DNA of 47,640 nucleotides from Acinetobacter sp. HR7. GTDB taxonomy: Bacteria; Pseudomonadota; Gammaproteobacteria; Pseudomonadales; Moraxellaceae. The stretch spans positions 1 through 47,640 of the forward strand of contig NZ_JPQO01000200.1 of NCBI RefSeq assembly GCF_000773685.1, written 5' to 3'. A model generated the notes under the pieces. It made no database searches, was not told the DNA's origin, and was given only the letters and a program-made list of their open reading frames with translations. This document shows positions 34,304-43,762 of the stretch, in pieces; position 1 is the first letter of the stretch; each line of letters begins with the position of its first letter. The translations under genes were made by a program, and so were the position numbers.

Positions 34304-34573
34304 TTACAGCGGATCTTTGTTGATATCCCGGATTGGTCGCTGATACCCCATGGATTGATAGGGGGTATGTTCAACCATTTCCTGTTTTTTAGGGATCACC
34401 AGCCACAACACCAGATACACCAGAATCCCTGGAAAGGCCGCGCTCATAACGGATATCAGCACGAAAATCACGCGCAATAAATTTGCATTCCAACCAAAAC
34501 GTTCAGCAATACCACCCATTACACCAGCAATCATGTTTGAGCGGTTAGAGCGATATAAACCAGTATTGGCCAT
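34304..34573 (-). CDS. PspC-domain membrane protein
   Basis: 89 residues with one PspC domain (phage-shock-protein C). The N-terminal LYRSNRSNMIAGVMGGIAERF segment, seen as NMIAGVMGGIAERFGW, is followed by a long hydrophobic helix (about 32-62) ending in LWLVIPKK. The C-terminal tail is short and polar. No pspA or pspB gene is adjacent, as is common for stand-alone PspC-like proteins. It is divergent from a lipoprotein gene across a 235-bp AT-rich gap in which no other gene is supported. Confidence 0.92.
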   Translation of the reverse strand: MANTGLYRSNRSNMIAGVMGGIAERFGWNANLLRVIFVLISVMSAAFPGILVYLVLWLVIPKKQEMVEHTPYQSMGYQRPIRDINKDPL

Positions 34574-34808
34574 CCAGGTCTCCTTAAAACTTGGGAAGAA
34601 AGAACAACAATGTTCTTAAATAAATATGGAGATTCATTCTGCTTTTTAAAGTGTCTGAATTCAGTTTATTGGTAAAGTTATGTAAAGGGCGATTAAGTAT
34701 TTTTCCATAAATCATTAACATGAAGCCGAGGGGACTGGAATTCAATAATAACGTTATGTCCATCACTTTATAAAAACATCTGCAAGTATGTAATCTGGTT
34801 GAAATTAA

Positions 34809-35489
34809 ATGAAATTTAAGCTTTTAAATGGAGTGAAAGTGCTGAGCTACGTGTCCAGTGCTGCGCTGCTCAGCATGCTGACCGTTGCCGGATGTGAAAA
34901 GCATTCCGGGAAGCCGATTAGCGATGCTGATCTGGCCTTGATTCCGAAAGAAGGTGTGCCGGTATCGATGGCCAATCAGGAGATGACATCTGAAAGTGCG
35001 GCAGCCAAAAAACTTACCGATATTGCCGGTCAAGCGACCATGCCTTTGCGGGATGATTCAACAGTTGGACCTGTGCCGGATTATGCCAAGGATTTTGTCG
35101 GGCGTTATTATACCGAAGTGTCCTGTAATGACGGTTTCTCTCCGTGTAGTGGTGGCAAGGCGATTTTTGTGCTGACTTTGGCTCAGGATGGCACCGTGTA
35201 TCGCAGCATCCTGCAGCATGGCAAGGTGTTTACTTTCCAGAATAAGGTTGAAGCACCCAATTCAACCTATACCAAAGACCGTTGGGAAATGAACCCAAGC
35301 CTGAAGGAATTGAAGGTTTACCGCAAAGAAGGACTGGTGCTGTATTACGATGTCAAAGATGACACCACCTTGGTGATGAATATTGCGAAAACCCAGCAAG
35401 AAAACCAGCAGGAACTGATGGAAATGCATTACAAACTGCCACGAATTTCGTATCAGCTGACCAAAGATGTGAGGAATACTTTGCCTTAA
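34809..35489 (+). CDS. Lipoprotein of unknown function
   Basis: 226 residues with a lipoprotein signal peptide and lipobox VAGC (lipidated Cys29). The mature part has a low-complexity region (about 30-90) followed by a compact domain (95-220) with two cysteines in SCNDGFSPCSGG, probably a disulfide loop, and strand-rich sequence (FVLTLAQDGTVYRSI). The layout is reminiscent of NlpE-like or other small beta-barrel lipoproteins, but I do not recognise the family. Monocistronic. Confidence 0.78.
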   Translation: MKFKLLNGVKVLSYVSSAALLSMLTVAGCEKHSGKPISDADLALIPKEGVPVSMANQEMTSESAAAKKLTDIAGQATMPLRDDSTVGPVPDYAKDFVGRYYTEVSCNDGFSPCSGGKAIFVLTLAQDGTVYRSILQHGKVFTFQNKVEAPNSTYTKDRWEMNPSLKELKVYRKEGLVLYYDVKDDTTLVMNIAKTQQENQQELMEMHYKLPRISYQLTKDVRNTLP

Positions 35490-35584
35490 AGGGTGAGATG
35501 GGAATATTGATAAAAATTAAAAAGCTAAAATAAGAATTATTAGAAAGTATAAAAAATATTTGTTTTAAATCAATCAAATAATCT

Positions 35585-35660
35585 TGGTGGGTTGTGTGGG
35601 GTTCGAACCCACGACCAATAGATTAAGAGTCTACTGCTCTACCAACTGAGCTAACAACCC
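35585..35660 (-). tRNA. tRNA-Lys (anticodon CTT)
   Basis: 76 bases including encoded CCA. Acceptor GGGTTGT/ACAACCC, D-arm TTAGCTCAGTTGGTAGAGC, anticodon loop CTCTTAA (CTT reads AAG) and T-arm GTGGGTTCGAACCCCAC are all visible. Last gene of the four-gene lysine cluster; 222 bp downstream of the next one. Confidence 0.97.
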
Positions 35661-35882
35661 TGAGTAAGGATTAGTGAACTTAAAGCAAAGCTTTAAAATT
35701 TCACCCGACCACAAGAAAAAATCTAAGACTTTTTCACAGTACATTCAAGTACTGTAGGTTTGCAATCGGTAAGCAAAATTTCGAGAATGGCAATACAAAA
35801 CCGGGAATGGTTTGTTGTCTTGGTCGGAATATGCAGGTTTCGTTATCTTCGCAGACTGGAAGAAAGAAGCCCTAAGAAAGAA

Positions 35883-35958
35883 TGGTGGGTCGTCCGCGAC
35901 TCGAACGCGGGACCAACGGATTAAAAGTCCGCTGCTCTACCAACTGAGCTAACGACCC
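35883..35958 (-). tRNA. tRNA-Lys (anticodon TTT)
   Basis: 76 bases including CCA. Acceptor GGGTCGT/ACGACCC, anticodon loop CTTTTAA, T-arm with TTCGAGT. Identical to the copy at 36113-36188. The 222-bp spacer to 35660 holds no gene; it contains only a 7-bp hairpin ACAGTAC/GTACTGT (35736-35755). Confidence 0.97.
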
Positions 35959-36015
35959 ATTCGGATAATCAAAGTAGCTTTGATTGAAATTTCTAAAAAG
36001 AGTTTTTAGAAATGA

Positions 36016-36091
36016 TGGTGGGCCGTCCGCGACTCGAACGCGGGACCAATGGATTAAAAGTCCACTGCTCTACCAACTGAGCTAACGGCCC
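36016..36091 (-). tRNA. tRNA-Lys (anticodon TTT)
   Basis: 76 bases including CCA. It differs from its two neighbours by paired changes: acceptor GGGCCGT/ACGGCCC instead of GGGTCGT/ACGACCC, and an anticodon-stem pair changed from C-G to T-A. The base pairing is kept. Confidence 0.97.
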
Positions 36092-36112
36092 ATCAAGGGA
36101 TATCAAATTTAA

Positions 36113-36188
36113 TGGTGGGTCGTCCGCGACTCGAACGCGGGACCAACGGATTAAAAGTCCGCTGCTCTACCAACTGAGCTAACGACCC
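36113..36188 (-). tRNA. tRNA-Lys (anticodon TTT)
   Basis: 76 bases including CCA; first gene of the cluster behind the promoter at 36208-36235. Acceptor GGGTCGT/ACGACCC, anticodon loop CTTTTAA. Confidence 0.97.
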
Positions 36189-36207
36189 ATATCATTTGAT
36201 GGAGCGT

Positions 36208-36235
36208 ATTGTAGCAAGATATGAAATCAGCGCAA
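36208..36235 (-). promoter_or_regulatory. Sigma70 promoter for the tRNA-Lys cluster
   Basis: On the minus strand TTGCGC (36230-36235) and TACAAT (36208-36213) are separated by 16 bp. The region after the -10 (ACGCTCC) is GC-rich, as in stringently controlled stable-RNA promoters. The start would be near 36201. Confidence 0.7.
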
Positions 36236-36319
36236 GTAAAAAATAACAAAGTTGCCCATGTTTGATTATAAATACAACAATTTGAATTTATGTACACAAA
36301 AAATAGGCAACTTCAGCGT

Positions 36320-38161
36320 TTAGAAACGATATTGATAGGCCTGGATATTGGCAAAGATCTCAGGAGTTACATCGGTATAGGCATCGGTTCCTGGCAGCCA
36401 GACCAGCAGGCGCTCATCGGTTTTGCTTGGATCAAATGCTTGCTCTTTCAGTTTATTTTTCTGGTATTTAAAGGTACCAGTGGTCTCAACCTGTTTCTGT
36501 ACCCGCAGGAATACCGGGACTGCATAAGCGGGCAGGCATTTCTTGAAACAGCTTAGCATTTCTTTCAGATCAGCCTCGTTCAACTGCGTATCTGGCTTCA
36601 AAGTAATCGCAGCCATACCGGCACGGCCATTGGTATTGGGAATTTCCACACCATAAACCACGGCTTCCACGATCTTGTCGTACTCGGTTAGCATGTTTTC
36701 CACTTCGGTTGTCGAAACATTCTCGCCTTTCCAGCGAAAAGTATCACCGAGACGATCGACAAACTGAGCGTGGCGGAAACCGATATCACGCACCAGGTCT
36801 CCGGTGTTGAAATAGGCATCGCCTTTGCAGAACACGTCTTTCATGATCACGGACTTGTTTTTTTCCGGGTCGGTATAGCCATCAAATGGTGAACGACGGG
36901 TAATTTTACCTATTAACAGACCAGTTTCGCCTTTTTTGACGCGTTTGCAGCGGCCTTTGGCATCACGGATTGGCTCGTTTTTATCCTTATCGAATTCAAT
37001 GATCGCATACGGCGTTGGTGAGAAACCGACGGTGTTGTCAAAGTTGAATACATTACTGAAGCCAACGTTGCCTTCACTAGAAGCATACAGTTCCAGCACT
37101 TCTTCAATGCCAAAGCGTTCCTTGAACTTATCCCAGATATTTGGACGCATGCCATTCCCGATCATCTTTTTGACGCGGTGGCCTTTTTCCAGCTCAAATG
37201 GTGGCGCATCCATCAGGTAGCGGCATAGTTCACCAACATAGCCGATGGCAGAGGCATCGAATTTTTTCACGTCTTTCCAGAAGGAAGAAGTCGAGAATTT
37301 ACGGCGAATGGCAAAAGTACCGGCACCGGCAATCACGCCACACCAGCACACCACCATACCAGTCGCGTGATAGAGCGGCAGGGTGCAGTACATCACGTCA
37401 TCTGGTCCCAGATTCAGCACATGACCATAAGTCCCATAAGCCAGTGTCCAGCGGCTATTGGTGAAGATCACCGCTTTAGGCAGGCCTGTGGTACCTGAAG
37501 TATAGATATAGAACAGGCCATCCTTACCTTGCACAGTGTGGGTGGTCGATGGATTGAATTTCGGGAAGCTGTCAATCACTTCGGCCAGATTGACAAAACC
37601 TTCGGGTGCAGTGCCAACATCTTGTCGGGTCGGCTGATCTGCAAACCATTGGAAGCGGTCAGCGGCAATATTCAGGTCATTACGAATTTCTTCAACTGCA
37701 TGACGGCATTCTTCACCAACAATCACAGCAATCGGTTTAACCAGATTAATGCTATGGGATAGTACTTTACCGACTTGAGAGGTGTTGAGCAGGGCAATGG
37801 TGACACCAAGTTTGGCCAGACCAATCACGCTGGCGACCATTTCCGGACGGTTCTCGACCATCACCGCAACCACATCACCTTTTTTTGCGCCGAGCGACAG
37901 GTAGTAATGCGCAATCTGGTTGGCCCAGCCATTCAGTTCTGAATAGCTAAAACGCTGGTCTTCAAAGTGCAGAGCAATCCCGTCCGGATTACGCTGCACC
38001 GCTTTTTCAAACGCCAGGCCCAGACCGGCAGGAGTATTCGGGGTACGTAAATAGGCCTGTTTCAGTCCATTTACCAGGTTCGGTACTTTTTTCAGGAAAG
38101 CAGGGATTTTGGCAGCGACATCAGCAATACCAATCAGATCATGTTGTGTGGTTTGGCTCAT
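36320..38161 (-). CDS. FATP-type (very) long-chain acyl-CoA synthetase
   Basis: 613-residue AMP-forming ligase that activates fatty acids to acyl-CoA, of the FATP/very-long-chain subgroup rather than FadD proper. The phosphate-binding motif YIYTSGTTGLPKAVIF lies at about residue 218. Later motifs are LELYASSEGNVGF and the adenylate-binding FNTGDLVRDIGFRHAQFVDRLGD region, seen as YFNTGDLVRD and FVDRLGDTFRWKGENV. The near-C-terminal lysine lies in TGTFKYQKNKLKEQ. AGGA precedes the ATG. It is monocistronic, downstream of the rne terminator. Confidence 0.92.
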   Translation of the reverse strand: MSQTTQHDLIGIADVAAKIPAFLKKVPNLVNGLKQAYLRTPNTPAGLGLAFEKAVQRNPDGIALHFEDQRFSYSELNGWANQIAHYYLSLGAKKGDVVAVMVENRPEMVASVIGLAKLGVTIALLNTSQVGKVLSHSINLVKPIAVIVGEECRHAVEEIRNDLNIAADRFQWFADQPTRQDVGTAPEGFVNLAEVIDSFPKFNPSTTHTVQGKDGLFYIYTSGTTGLPKAVIFTNSRWTLAYGTYGHVLNLGPDDVMYCTLPLYHATGMVVCWCGVIAGAGTFAIRRKFSTSSFWKDVKKFDASAIGYVGELCRYLMDAPPFELEKGHRVKKMIGNGMRPNIWDKFKERFGIEEVLELYASSEGNVGFSNVFNFDNTVGFSPTPYAIIEFDKDKNEPIRDAKGRCKRVKKGETGLLIGKITRRSPFDGYTDPEKNKSVIMKDVFCKGDAYFNTGDLVRDIGFRHAQFVDRLGDTFRWKGENVSTTEVENMLTEYDKIVEAVVYGVEIPNTNGRAGMAAITLKPDTQLNEADLKEMLSCFKKCLPAYAVPVFLRVQKQVETTGTFKYQKNKLKEQAFDPSKTDERLLVWLPGTDAYTDVTPEIFANIQAYQYRF

Positions 38162-38275
38162 GGTAATCCTATTTCTTCTACGTATCCGATACGCGCAATA
38201 AATATGCAGTAACTGTCCATTGTATTTTTAATCGTTGATTCCAAGAGTAATCAACCTAATTTGACAGAATCTAGC

Positions 38276-38312
38276 AAAAAAAACCTAGCCACCGGAATGA
38301 CTAGGTTTTTTT
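38276..38312 (-). terminator. Rho-independent terminator of rne
   Basis: AAACCTAG (38281-38288) pairs with CTAGGTTT (38301-38308) around a 12-nt loop; on the minus strand eight T follow, 20 bp after the rne stop. Confidence 0.88.
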
Positions 38313-38333
38313 AGTTCACTGCAATTCGGCAAA

Positions 38334-41300
38334 TTATGATTCAGTTGCAGTATTGGCTTTTTTCGGTGGACGACCACGTGGACGACGTGGGCGGGCAGGC
38401 GATTTCTCAGCTTTCGCTGGTGCTGCTTCCACTGTTTCAGCCTTTGGCTTAGCTGTTTCAGCTGCATTTTCTTCTGCAACTGGCGCTGCTTCTGCTGTTG
38501 ATTGCTCAGCTTCCGCAGTTGCTGGTTCAGCCTGTTCAGCCAATTCTAGCTGTGCAGGAGCTTCAGCTACCTGTTCAGTCTTCAGCGCCTCTACAGTTTC
38601 AGCAGGCTCTGCTGCAACTGCTTGAGCTTCTGCAGCCGGTTCAGCTAGCGGCTGTTCAGCTTGTGCTTCAGCTTTTTCTTCAGTTTGTTGAGCTGCCTGT
38701 TTAGCCTGCTCAAGTGCTTGTTCTGCAGCAAGTTTTGCCAGACGACGACGTTCACGTGGATCATTCGCTACACGTTTGGTTGCTACAGGTTTAGGTGGAG
38801 TCAGATCCAGTACCGGAGCTGGCTCTGGTTCAGGCTGAGCTTTCGCTACTTCTACATCACGCGTTACGGGTTTCTTCTCAACAACTGCTTGAGCCGCAAG
38901 GCTTTCGTTGTACTGTTGAGTGAACTTGTCCAGTGCACGGTTGAAGGTTGCCATCAGGCCGAACTGTTCGATCAGCACTGAGCAGTCTTCACCGTAAACA
39001 TGACGGATCAGCGTGCCGACAGTGTATTGACCAAGGGTTGGTACCTGACTTGGACGCACTTGTTCAACCTGAGCCTGCTGACCTTGTGCGGCACGACGGT
39101 CACGACGACGTTGACGTGGGTCATTGCTGGCACGGGTTTTTTCCGCAGCTTTCGGCGCTGCCTGTTCAAGTGCAGCCGCTGGAGCAGGTGGTTCAGTCAG
39201 TTCAACCGCTTCAGTTTTCTGTTCCAGTTCTGCTGCCATGGTAGCTACCGCTGGCGCCTTTTCAGGTGCAGTTTCAGCTGGAGCAGCAACCACAGGTGCA
39301 GTACCGTTCAGTGCCACGATTTCGCTTTGACCCTGGTCAATGTTCACGACCATCGCAGTTGCAGTTACTTCCTGACGCGGTGCATCAACAAGTTCGACAC
39401 GCACTTGCTGTTCATTCACGACCGGAGCTTCAACCACTGGCGCTGGCGCAGCAGCTTGCTCGTTCAGCACGCTTTGATCGCGGTGGCGATTTGGACGTTC
39501 TGGACGTGGCTGGTTACGGCGGTCACGACGTGGCACATTTTGCTGTTGCTCATTGCCCTGATTATCACCTTGTTGTGCAGACTCGTTATGGTGCTGACGG
39601 CGAGAACCACGTTGTTTATTTTCACGTGCTTCCTGGCGTTGTTCCTGGCGAGACAACTGAACCACTTCTTCATGCACCTGATGTTGTGCATTGTCGTGCT
39701 GCTGAGAATCACGTGGCTCTTTGTGCTTGTTACGCTGTTTCTTGTTGCGTTGTGATTTCTCATGTTCAGCTTTTTCAGTCTGATCGCGTTCAGGTTTGTG
39801 GACTACAGTCGATGGTGCCAGATAAGCATTGCTAGCCGCTGCAGGTGCGACTGCTGGAGCTGCCTGGACTGGCGCTGCTGCTGTAGGTGCAGCAACCTGA
39901 CCGAACTGACCACGACTTACTGCGCCGCTGTTGACCATCTGTTCAATCGCTGCTGCGGCATTGTTTGCAGTACGGGATTGATCAATTGTGGTTGCCTGTT
40001 TTTGTACAAACAGGTTTTCTAGCCATGCACATGGGCTGGCAGTTGGAGCAGTAGCAGCTTGTGCAGGTGCTGGTTGTGCTGCAGCAGGTGCCTGCTGTGC
40101 ATTCTGGTTATTGCGGCGTTTGTTGTTTTTGCCGTTTTGCGGTTGTGCTGGAGCCGATGCAATAGCAAGTGCGTGCTGTTCTTCTTCCAGATGCCATTCA
40201 GAAGCTTCGTAGCCCAACTCTTTTTCGCTTGAACGGGTTGCTTCAGTGCGTTCATAACTGGTTGGTGCAAAGCCTTCTGGGTTATAAGAAATCTCGTAAT
40301 GTGGAGTTTCTAAGTGAGGGTGAGGCAGTACAGTCACACGAACATTGGAAGTCTGTTCCAGATATACTAGGCTGTGACGTTTTTCATTGAGCAGGAATGC
40401 CGCGATTTCTACTGGTACTTCAACCTGAACTTCACCATGACGTTCACGCAGGGCAATTTCTTCCACTTTACGCATGATTGAAAGGGATAGAGAACGCAGG
40501 TCACGAACCATACCGGTACCATGACAACGTGGGCAAACATAGCCAGTTGCTTCTTCAAGTGAAGGACGCAGACGTTGACGGCTCATTTCCATCAGGCCGA
40601 AACGTGACAGCTGGCCGAACTGGATCCGTGCACGGTCGCTTTGCGTTGCTTCACGCAGTTTCGCTTCTACCATACGCTGGTTGCGGTCTTTGGTCATGTC
40701 GATAAAGTCGATCACCACCAAGCCACCGATATCACGTAAACGTAACTGGCGTGCAATTTCTTCTGCAGCTTCAAGGTTGGTGTTCAGCGCGGTGTCTTCA
40801 ACGTCCTGACCACGGGTTGATTTTGCTGAGTTGATGTCGATTGAAACCAATGCTTCAGTCTGGTCAATCACGATCGAACCGCCAGAAGGCAGTTTTACTT
40901 CACGTTCATAAGCAGTTTGAATCTGGCTTTCGATACCAAAGTGAGCGAATAAAGGCTCATTTAAAGTATAGGTTTTCAGCTTGTCTAACTGGCGTGGCAT
41001 GACCGCTTTTACGAAGTTATAGGCTTCGTTGTAAGCTTGTTCAGAGTCAATCAGGATTTCAGCAACATCATCACGTAAATAGTCACGGATGGCACGAGTC
41101 ACCACACCTGCTTCCTGATGTACCAGCATTGGTGATGGACCAGAGTTAGCCGTGCTTTGGATTTGCGCCCAAAGGTCTAGCAGATGTTGCAAGTCAAGTT
41201 GCAATTCTTCTTGCGTACGGCCAATACCTGCAGTACGTACGATCACGCTCATACCACGTGGTACGTTTAAAGACGCCAGCATTTCTTTCAGTTCTTCACG

Positions 41301-41735
41301 CACTGAACCGGAAATCTGACGGCTGATACCACCACCTTTCGGGTTGTTTGGCATCAAGACCAGATAACGACCAGCAAGTGAGATGAAAGTAGAAAGAGCA
41401 GCACCTTTGTTGCCACGTTCTTCTTTTTCAACCTGAACCAGAAGTTCTGTGCCTTCAGTAATCAGTTCACGGATATTTGAAGTCTGGCGAGGATCTGCCT
41501 TGAAATAAGAGCTTGCGATTTCTCGCATTGAAAGGAAGCCTTGGCGGCCTGCACCGTATTCAACGAATACTGCTTCCAAAGAAGGTTCTACGCGAGTGAC
41601 GTGACCTTTATAGATATTCGATTTTTTTTGTTCACGGGTACGATTTTCTAAATCGAAATCGTAAAGACGCTGACCAGTGACAAGTGCAACGCGAATTTCT
41701 TCGGCATGTGTTGCATTAATCAACATACGTTTCAT
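38334..41735 (-). CDS. rne: Ribonuclease E
   Basis: 1133-residue endoribonuclease that drives mRNA decay and rRNA/tRNA processing and scaffolds the degradosome. The N-terminal half is highly conserved: S1 domain (about 36-120), catalytic Asp300 (SIDINSA) and Asp343 (VIDFIDMT), and the zinc-link CPRCHGTG with Cys401/Cys404, three residues offset from Escherichia coli numbering. After about residue 500 the protein is low-complexity, Ala/Gln/Pro/Arg/Glu-rich and disordered, with basic patches (EPRDSQQH region, [18 protein letters not shown]) and two copies of an NDPRxRRR motif. Its GC-rich repeats create long spurious antisense frames. Confidence 0.98.
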   Translation of the reverse strand: MKRMLINATHAEEIRVALVTGQRLYDFDLENRTREQKKSNIYKGHVTRVEPSLEAVFVEYGAGRQGFLSMREIASSYFKADPRQTSNIRELITEGTELLVQVEKEERGNKGAALSTFISLAGRYLVLMPNNPKGGGISRQISGSVREELKEMLASLNVPRGMSVIVRTAGIGRTQEELQLDLQHLLDLWAQIQSTANSGPSPMLVHQEAGVVTRAIRDYLRDDVAEILIDSEQAYNEAYNFVKAVMPRQLDKLKTYTLNEPLFAHFGIESQIQTAYEREVKLPSGGSIVIDQTEALVSIDINSAKSTRGQDVEDTALNTNLEAAEEIARQLRLRDIGGLVVIDFIDMTKDRNQRMVEAKLREATQSDRARIQFGQLSRFGLMEMSRQRLRPSLEEATGYVCPRCHGTGMVRDLRSLSLSIMRKVEEIALRERHGEVQVEVPVEIAAFLLNEKRHSLVYLEQTSNVRVTVLPHPHLETPHYEISYNPEGFAPTSYERTEATRSSEKELGYEASEWHLEEEQHALAIASAPAQPQNGKNNKRRNNQNAQQAPAAAQPAPAQAATAPTASPCAWLENLFVQKQATTIDQSRTANNAAAAIEQMVNSGAVSRGQFGQVAAPTAAAPVQAAPAVAPAAASNAYLAPSTVVHKPERDQTEKAEHEKSQRNKKQRNKHKEPRDSQQHDNAQHQVHEEVVQLSRQEQRQEARENKQRGSRRQHHNESAQQGDNQGNEQQQNVPRRDRRNQPRPERPNRHRDQSVLNEQAAAPAPVVEAPVVNEQQVRVELVDAPRQEVTATAMVVNIDQGQSEIVALNGTAPVVAAPAETAPEKAPAVATMAAELEQKTEAVELTEPPAPAAALEQAAPKAAEKTRASNDPRQRRRDRRAAQGQQAQVEQVRPSQVPTLGQYTVGTLIRHVYGEDCSVLIEQFGLMATFNRALDKFTQQYNESLAAQAVVEKKPVTRDVEVAKAQPEPEPAPVLDLTPPKPVATKRVANDPRERRRLAKLAAEQALEQAKQAAQQTEEKAEAQAEQPLAEPAAEAQAVAAEPAETVEALKTEQVAEAPAQLELAEQAEPATAEAEQSTAEAAPVAEENAAETAKPKAETVEAAPAKAEKSPARPRRPRGRPPKKANTATES

Positions 41736-42300
41736 GGGTGTAACACCTTATAGTGATACACACCAAAAAATCGCTATTCACGTAGCGAACATCAAACATC
41801 ACGGATCAATGGCTCAGATCGCAAATGTTTTGGCATCGTGGTCTGAGTCTTTTATTCCCGGCGTCTATTTTGATATAGATCAGCTTCGGTTTTTTGATTC
41901 ACGTATTGATGATGGCAATACGGCTTCAATCTTTAAACGATTAAAGTCACCTGAACGCTTCACTGGCGGACGAGCGGTGCATTGGATGTGAGTAACTTTC
42001 ACTGTCACATTGCTCGAAGAGCATCTCTTCTTTGTAGATAGAGTGTCTTGATACGGAATTATCGTCGTATCTTTACAAACTGTGCAGATCCAATGCATCA
42101 GACGCTGTAGCCTGAAGTCGTTTTCCAGGGTGCGACTAATCTGATGTGTATCAGTTTACGTTTAAAAGCCAACAAAGTTGGCAGCATATTTTTTCCGGCA
42201 AACTGATTTATGTACCCGAGGTACAATTAAACGCAACAGTTTGCTTTTTTGCCGATATAATAAGCCTTCGGCGTCGGCATAATTCTTTTGGGACCTTCCC
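41736..42300 (-). promoter_or_regulatory. Long structured region upstream of rne (candidate leader)
   Basis: About 560 nt between the rne start and the divergent rluC region contain no supported gene but several stems: TGCATTGGAT (41978-41987) with ATCCAATGCA (42088-42097); GCCAAC/GTTGGC around AAA (42168-42182); GCAAACTG (42198-42205) with CAGTTTGC (42237-42244), enclosing TGTACC/GGTACA (42211-42225); TGCCGA/TCGGCA (42250-42279), enclosing GCC/GGC. RNase E leaders are known in enterobacteria to be long and autoregulatory, so this is a plausible counterpart. No convincing promoter was placed. Confidence 0.55.
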
Positions 42301-42463
42301 GTATTATGTGAGGCTTTAATTGAATGATCATGCACAGAATTAGACCTGGCAGTCACTCACTTTCACTCACAAACGATGGTTTCCGTGCGCTGACTATATC
42401 AAACCTTGCATCATCTGCCTATGGGCTAAGCTTATGTTTCTTGTGTAAAGCATAGCCTAAGTG

Positions 42464-42490
42464 ATCAATATTTAATCAATTTCAATCAAT
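42464..42490 (+). repeat. Three phased ATCAAT repeats before rluC
   Basis: ATCAAT occurs at 42464, 42475 and 42485, 10-11 bp apart, so all face the same side of the helix. They lie 20-45 bp before the rluC start in the divergent rne/rluC gap (42301-42510 otherwise shows no gene). They may be a regulator site or simple AT-rich repetition. Confidence 0.4.
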
Positions 42491-42510
42491 TTTTAGGTCA
42501 TAGTAACTGT

Positions 42511-43449
42511 ATGAATTCTACGCAACAATGGCAAAACGTCACGTGGTTTGAGGTGGATGAACACCAAGACGGACAGCGAATCGATAATTTCCTGTTTAGT
42601 CGTCTGAAAGGTGTACCCAAAAGCCGCATCTATCGTTTGATCCGTGAAGGCCAGGTTCGCGTCAATAAAAAACGGATTAAGGCAGAAACCAAACTGAATA
42701 TTGGTGACCAGATTCGTGTCGCCCCCATCCGTTATGAACAAAAAGATGAGTCTGCTGCGCCAGTGTCTGACAAAGTTGCGCAAGGTCTTTTAGCCCGAGT
42801 GGTATATGAAGATGAAGGTCTGATGGTGGTGAACAAGCCATCCGGTATTGCTGTACATGGTGGTAGCGGTGTGGCTTATGGTCTGATCGAAGGCTTGCGT
42901 GCCGCGACTGGTAAAAAATATCTGGAATTAATTCACCGCATTGACCGTGACACTTCCGGTCTGGTAATGATCTCGAAAAAGCGCAGCACCTTGAAAACGC
43001 TGCAGGATATGTTGCGTGAACACAAAATCCGTAAAACTTATGCTGCCATTGTCAAAGGGCAGGTAACGCTGGACAAGCAACTGATTGATGCACCTTTACA
43101 CCGTTATGAACTGTCCAATGGTGAACGTCGTGTGCGTGTCTCTAAAGAAGGGAAAGAGTCGAAAACCCAGTGGAACGTGGCAGAGCGTTTTATGCATGCG
43201 ACACTGGTGTATGCCTCTCCGCTGTCTGGTCGTACCCATCAGATTCGTGTGCATGGACTCAGTATTGGTCATCCACTGGTTGGGGACGAGAAATACGGTC
43301 ACCAGACTGAATACAATGGTCCAAAGCCACGTCGTTTGTGCCTGCATGCGATGCGTCTGGAAATTCCGGGTTATCCGGTGATTGAAGCGCCATTGCCGGA
43401 AGATATGCAGAGTCTGGTAGCGCAGTTAAGAGCGCAGAAGCCGGATTAA
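42511..43449 (+). CDS. rluC: 23S rRNA pseudouridine synthase RluC
   Basis: 312-residue enzyme that isomerises uridines 955, 2504 and 2580 of 23S rRNA (Escherichia coli numbering). An N-terminal S4 RNA-binding domain (about 18-75, QRIDNFLFSRLKGVPKSRIY) is followed by the RluA-type catalytic domain with the aspartate in LIHRIDRDTSGLVM and the later GRTHQIRVHGLSIGHPLVGD motif. It is divergent from rne, as in many gamma-proteobacteria. The short spacer downstream holds a palindromic repeat, then the HAD phosphatase gene. Confidence 0.95.
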   Translation: MNSTQQWQNVTWFEVDEHQDGQRIDNFLFSRLKGVPKSRIYRLIREGQVRVNKKRIKAETKLNIGDQIRVAPIRYEQKDESAAPVSDKVAQGLLARVVYEDEGLMVVNKPSGIAVHGGSGVAYGLIEGLRAATGKKYLELIHRIDRDTSGLVMISKKRSTLKTLQDMLREHKIRKTYAAIVKGQVTLDKQLIDAPLHRYELSNGERRVRVSKEGKESKTQWNVAERFMHATLVYASPLSGRTHQIRVHGLSIGHPLVGDEKYGHQTEYNGPKPRRLCLHAMRLEIPGYPVIEAPLPEDMQSLVAQLRAQKPD

Positions 43450-43489
43450 TCTTTCTTCATAAGATTATCTCCATCTTCTAAGGATATTG

Positions 43490-43680
43490 AAGGCGACAGG
43501 GATGTCGCCGTTACGCTGTGGTATAGGGATGTACCATCAGCGTAACAAAGGATTTTTTGCTACTTTTCATCCTTGAAAAGTAGGTAATACCTACGCGAAA
43601 ACAGTTGATCATTGAAGCTAATGATGGTTATGAATTAATTTAACCTCTCCCTAACCATCTCCTAGAAGGAGAGGGGCGGT
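43490..43680. repeat. Multi-hairpin intergenic element with AGGGATG loops
   Basis: In the 313-bp rluC/HAD gap lie four hairpins: GGCGAC/GTCGCC (43492-43509); GTTACGCTGTGGTA with TACCA-t-CAGCGTAAC (43510-43546); CTACTTTTCA/TGAAAAGTAG around TCCT (43560-43583); and CCTCTCC/GGAGAGG (43644-43674) with a nested TCTCCT/AGGAGA. The first two share the loop sequence AGGGATG. A GTAGGTAATACCTAC palindrome overlaps the third. The layout resembles dispersed Acinetobacter intergenic repeats; family from memory. Confidence 0.6.
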
Positions 43681-43762
43681 TGCGATAGCTTATTTCATGT
43701 TTTGAATTTTCCCGCAAGAAGTAATGAAGCTTTTCTTACTGACTTAAATATAGGAACCTTAT

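Noticed and set aside
34584-34766. 60-residue minus-strand ORF between the PspC and lipoprotein genes
   Set aside because: No ribosome-binding site, composition follows the AT-rich spacer, no domain or signal, and the region is a divergent promoter gap.
35661-35882. Possible fifth tRNA or small RNA in the spacer of the tRNA-Lys cluster
   Set aside because: No cloverleaf arms found; only a 7-bp hairpin, so nothing more than a spacer can be supported.
36290-36556. 88-residue plus-strand ORF at the 3' end of the acyl-CoA synthetase gene
   Set aside because: Antisense shadow of a well-supported gene; no ribosome-binding site.
39000-39835. Long plus-strand ORFs (up to 251 residues) antisense to rne
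   Set aside because: They mirror the Ala/Gln/Arg low-complexity coding sequence of the RNase E tail; products are Cys/Trp/Phe-rich repeats without ribosome-binding sites.
41677-41991. 104-residue plus-strand ORF crossing the rne start
   Set aside because: Begins inside rne on the opposite strand and runs through the structured upstream region; no ribosome-binding site and no recognisable protein features.
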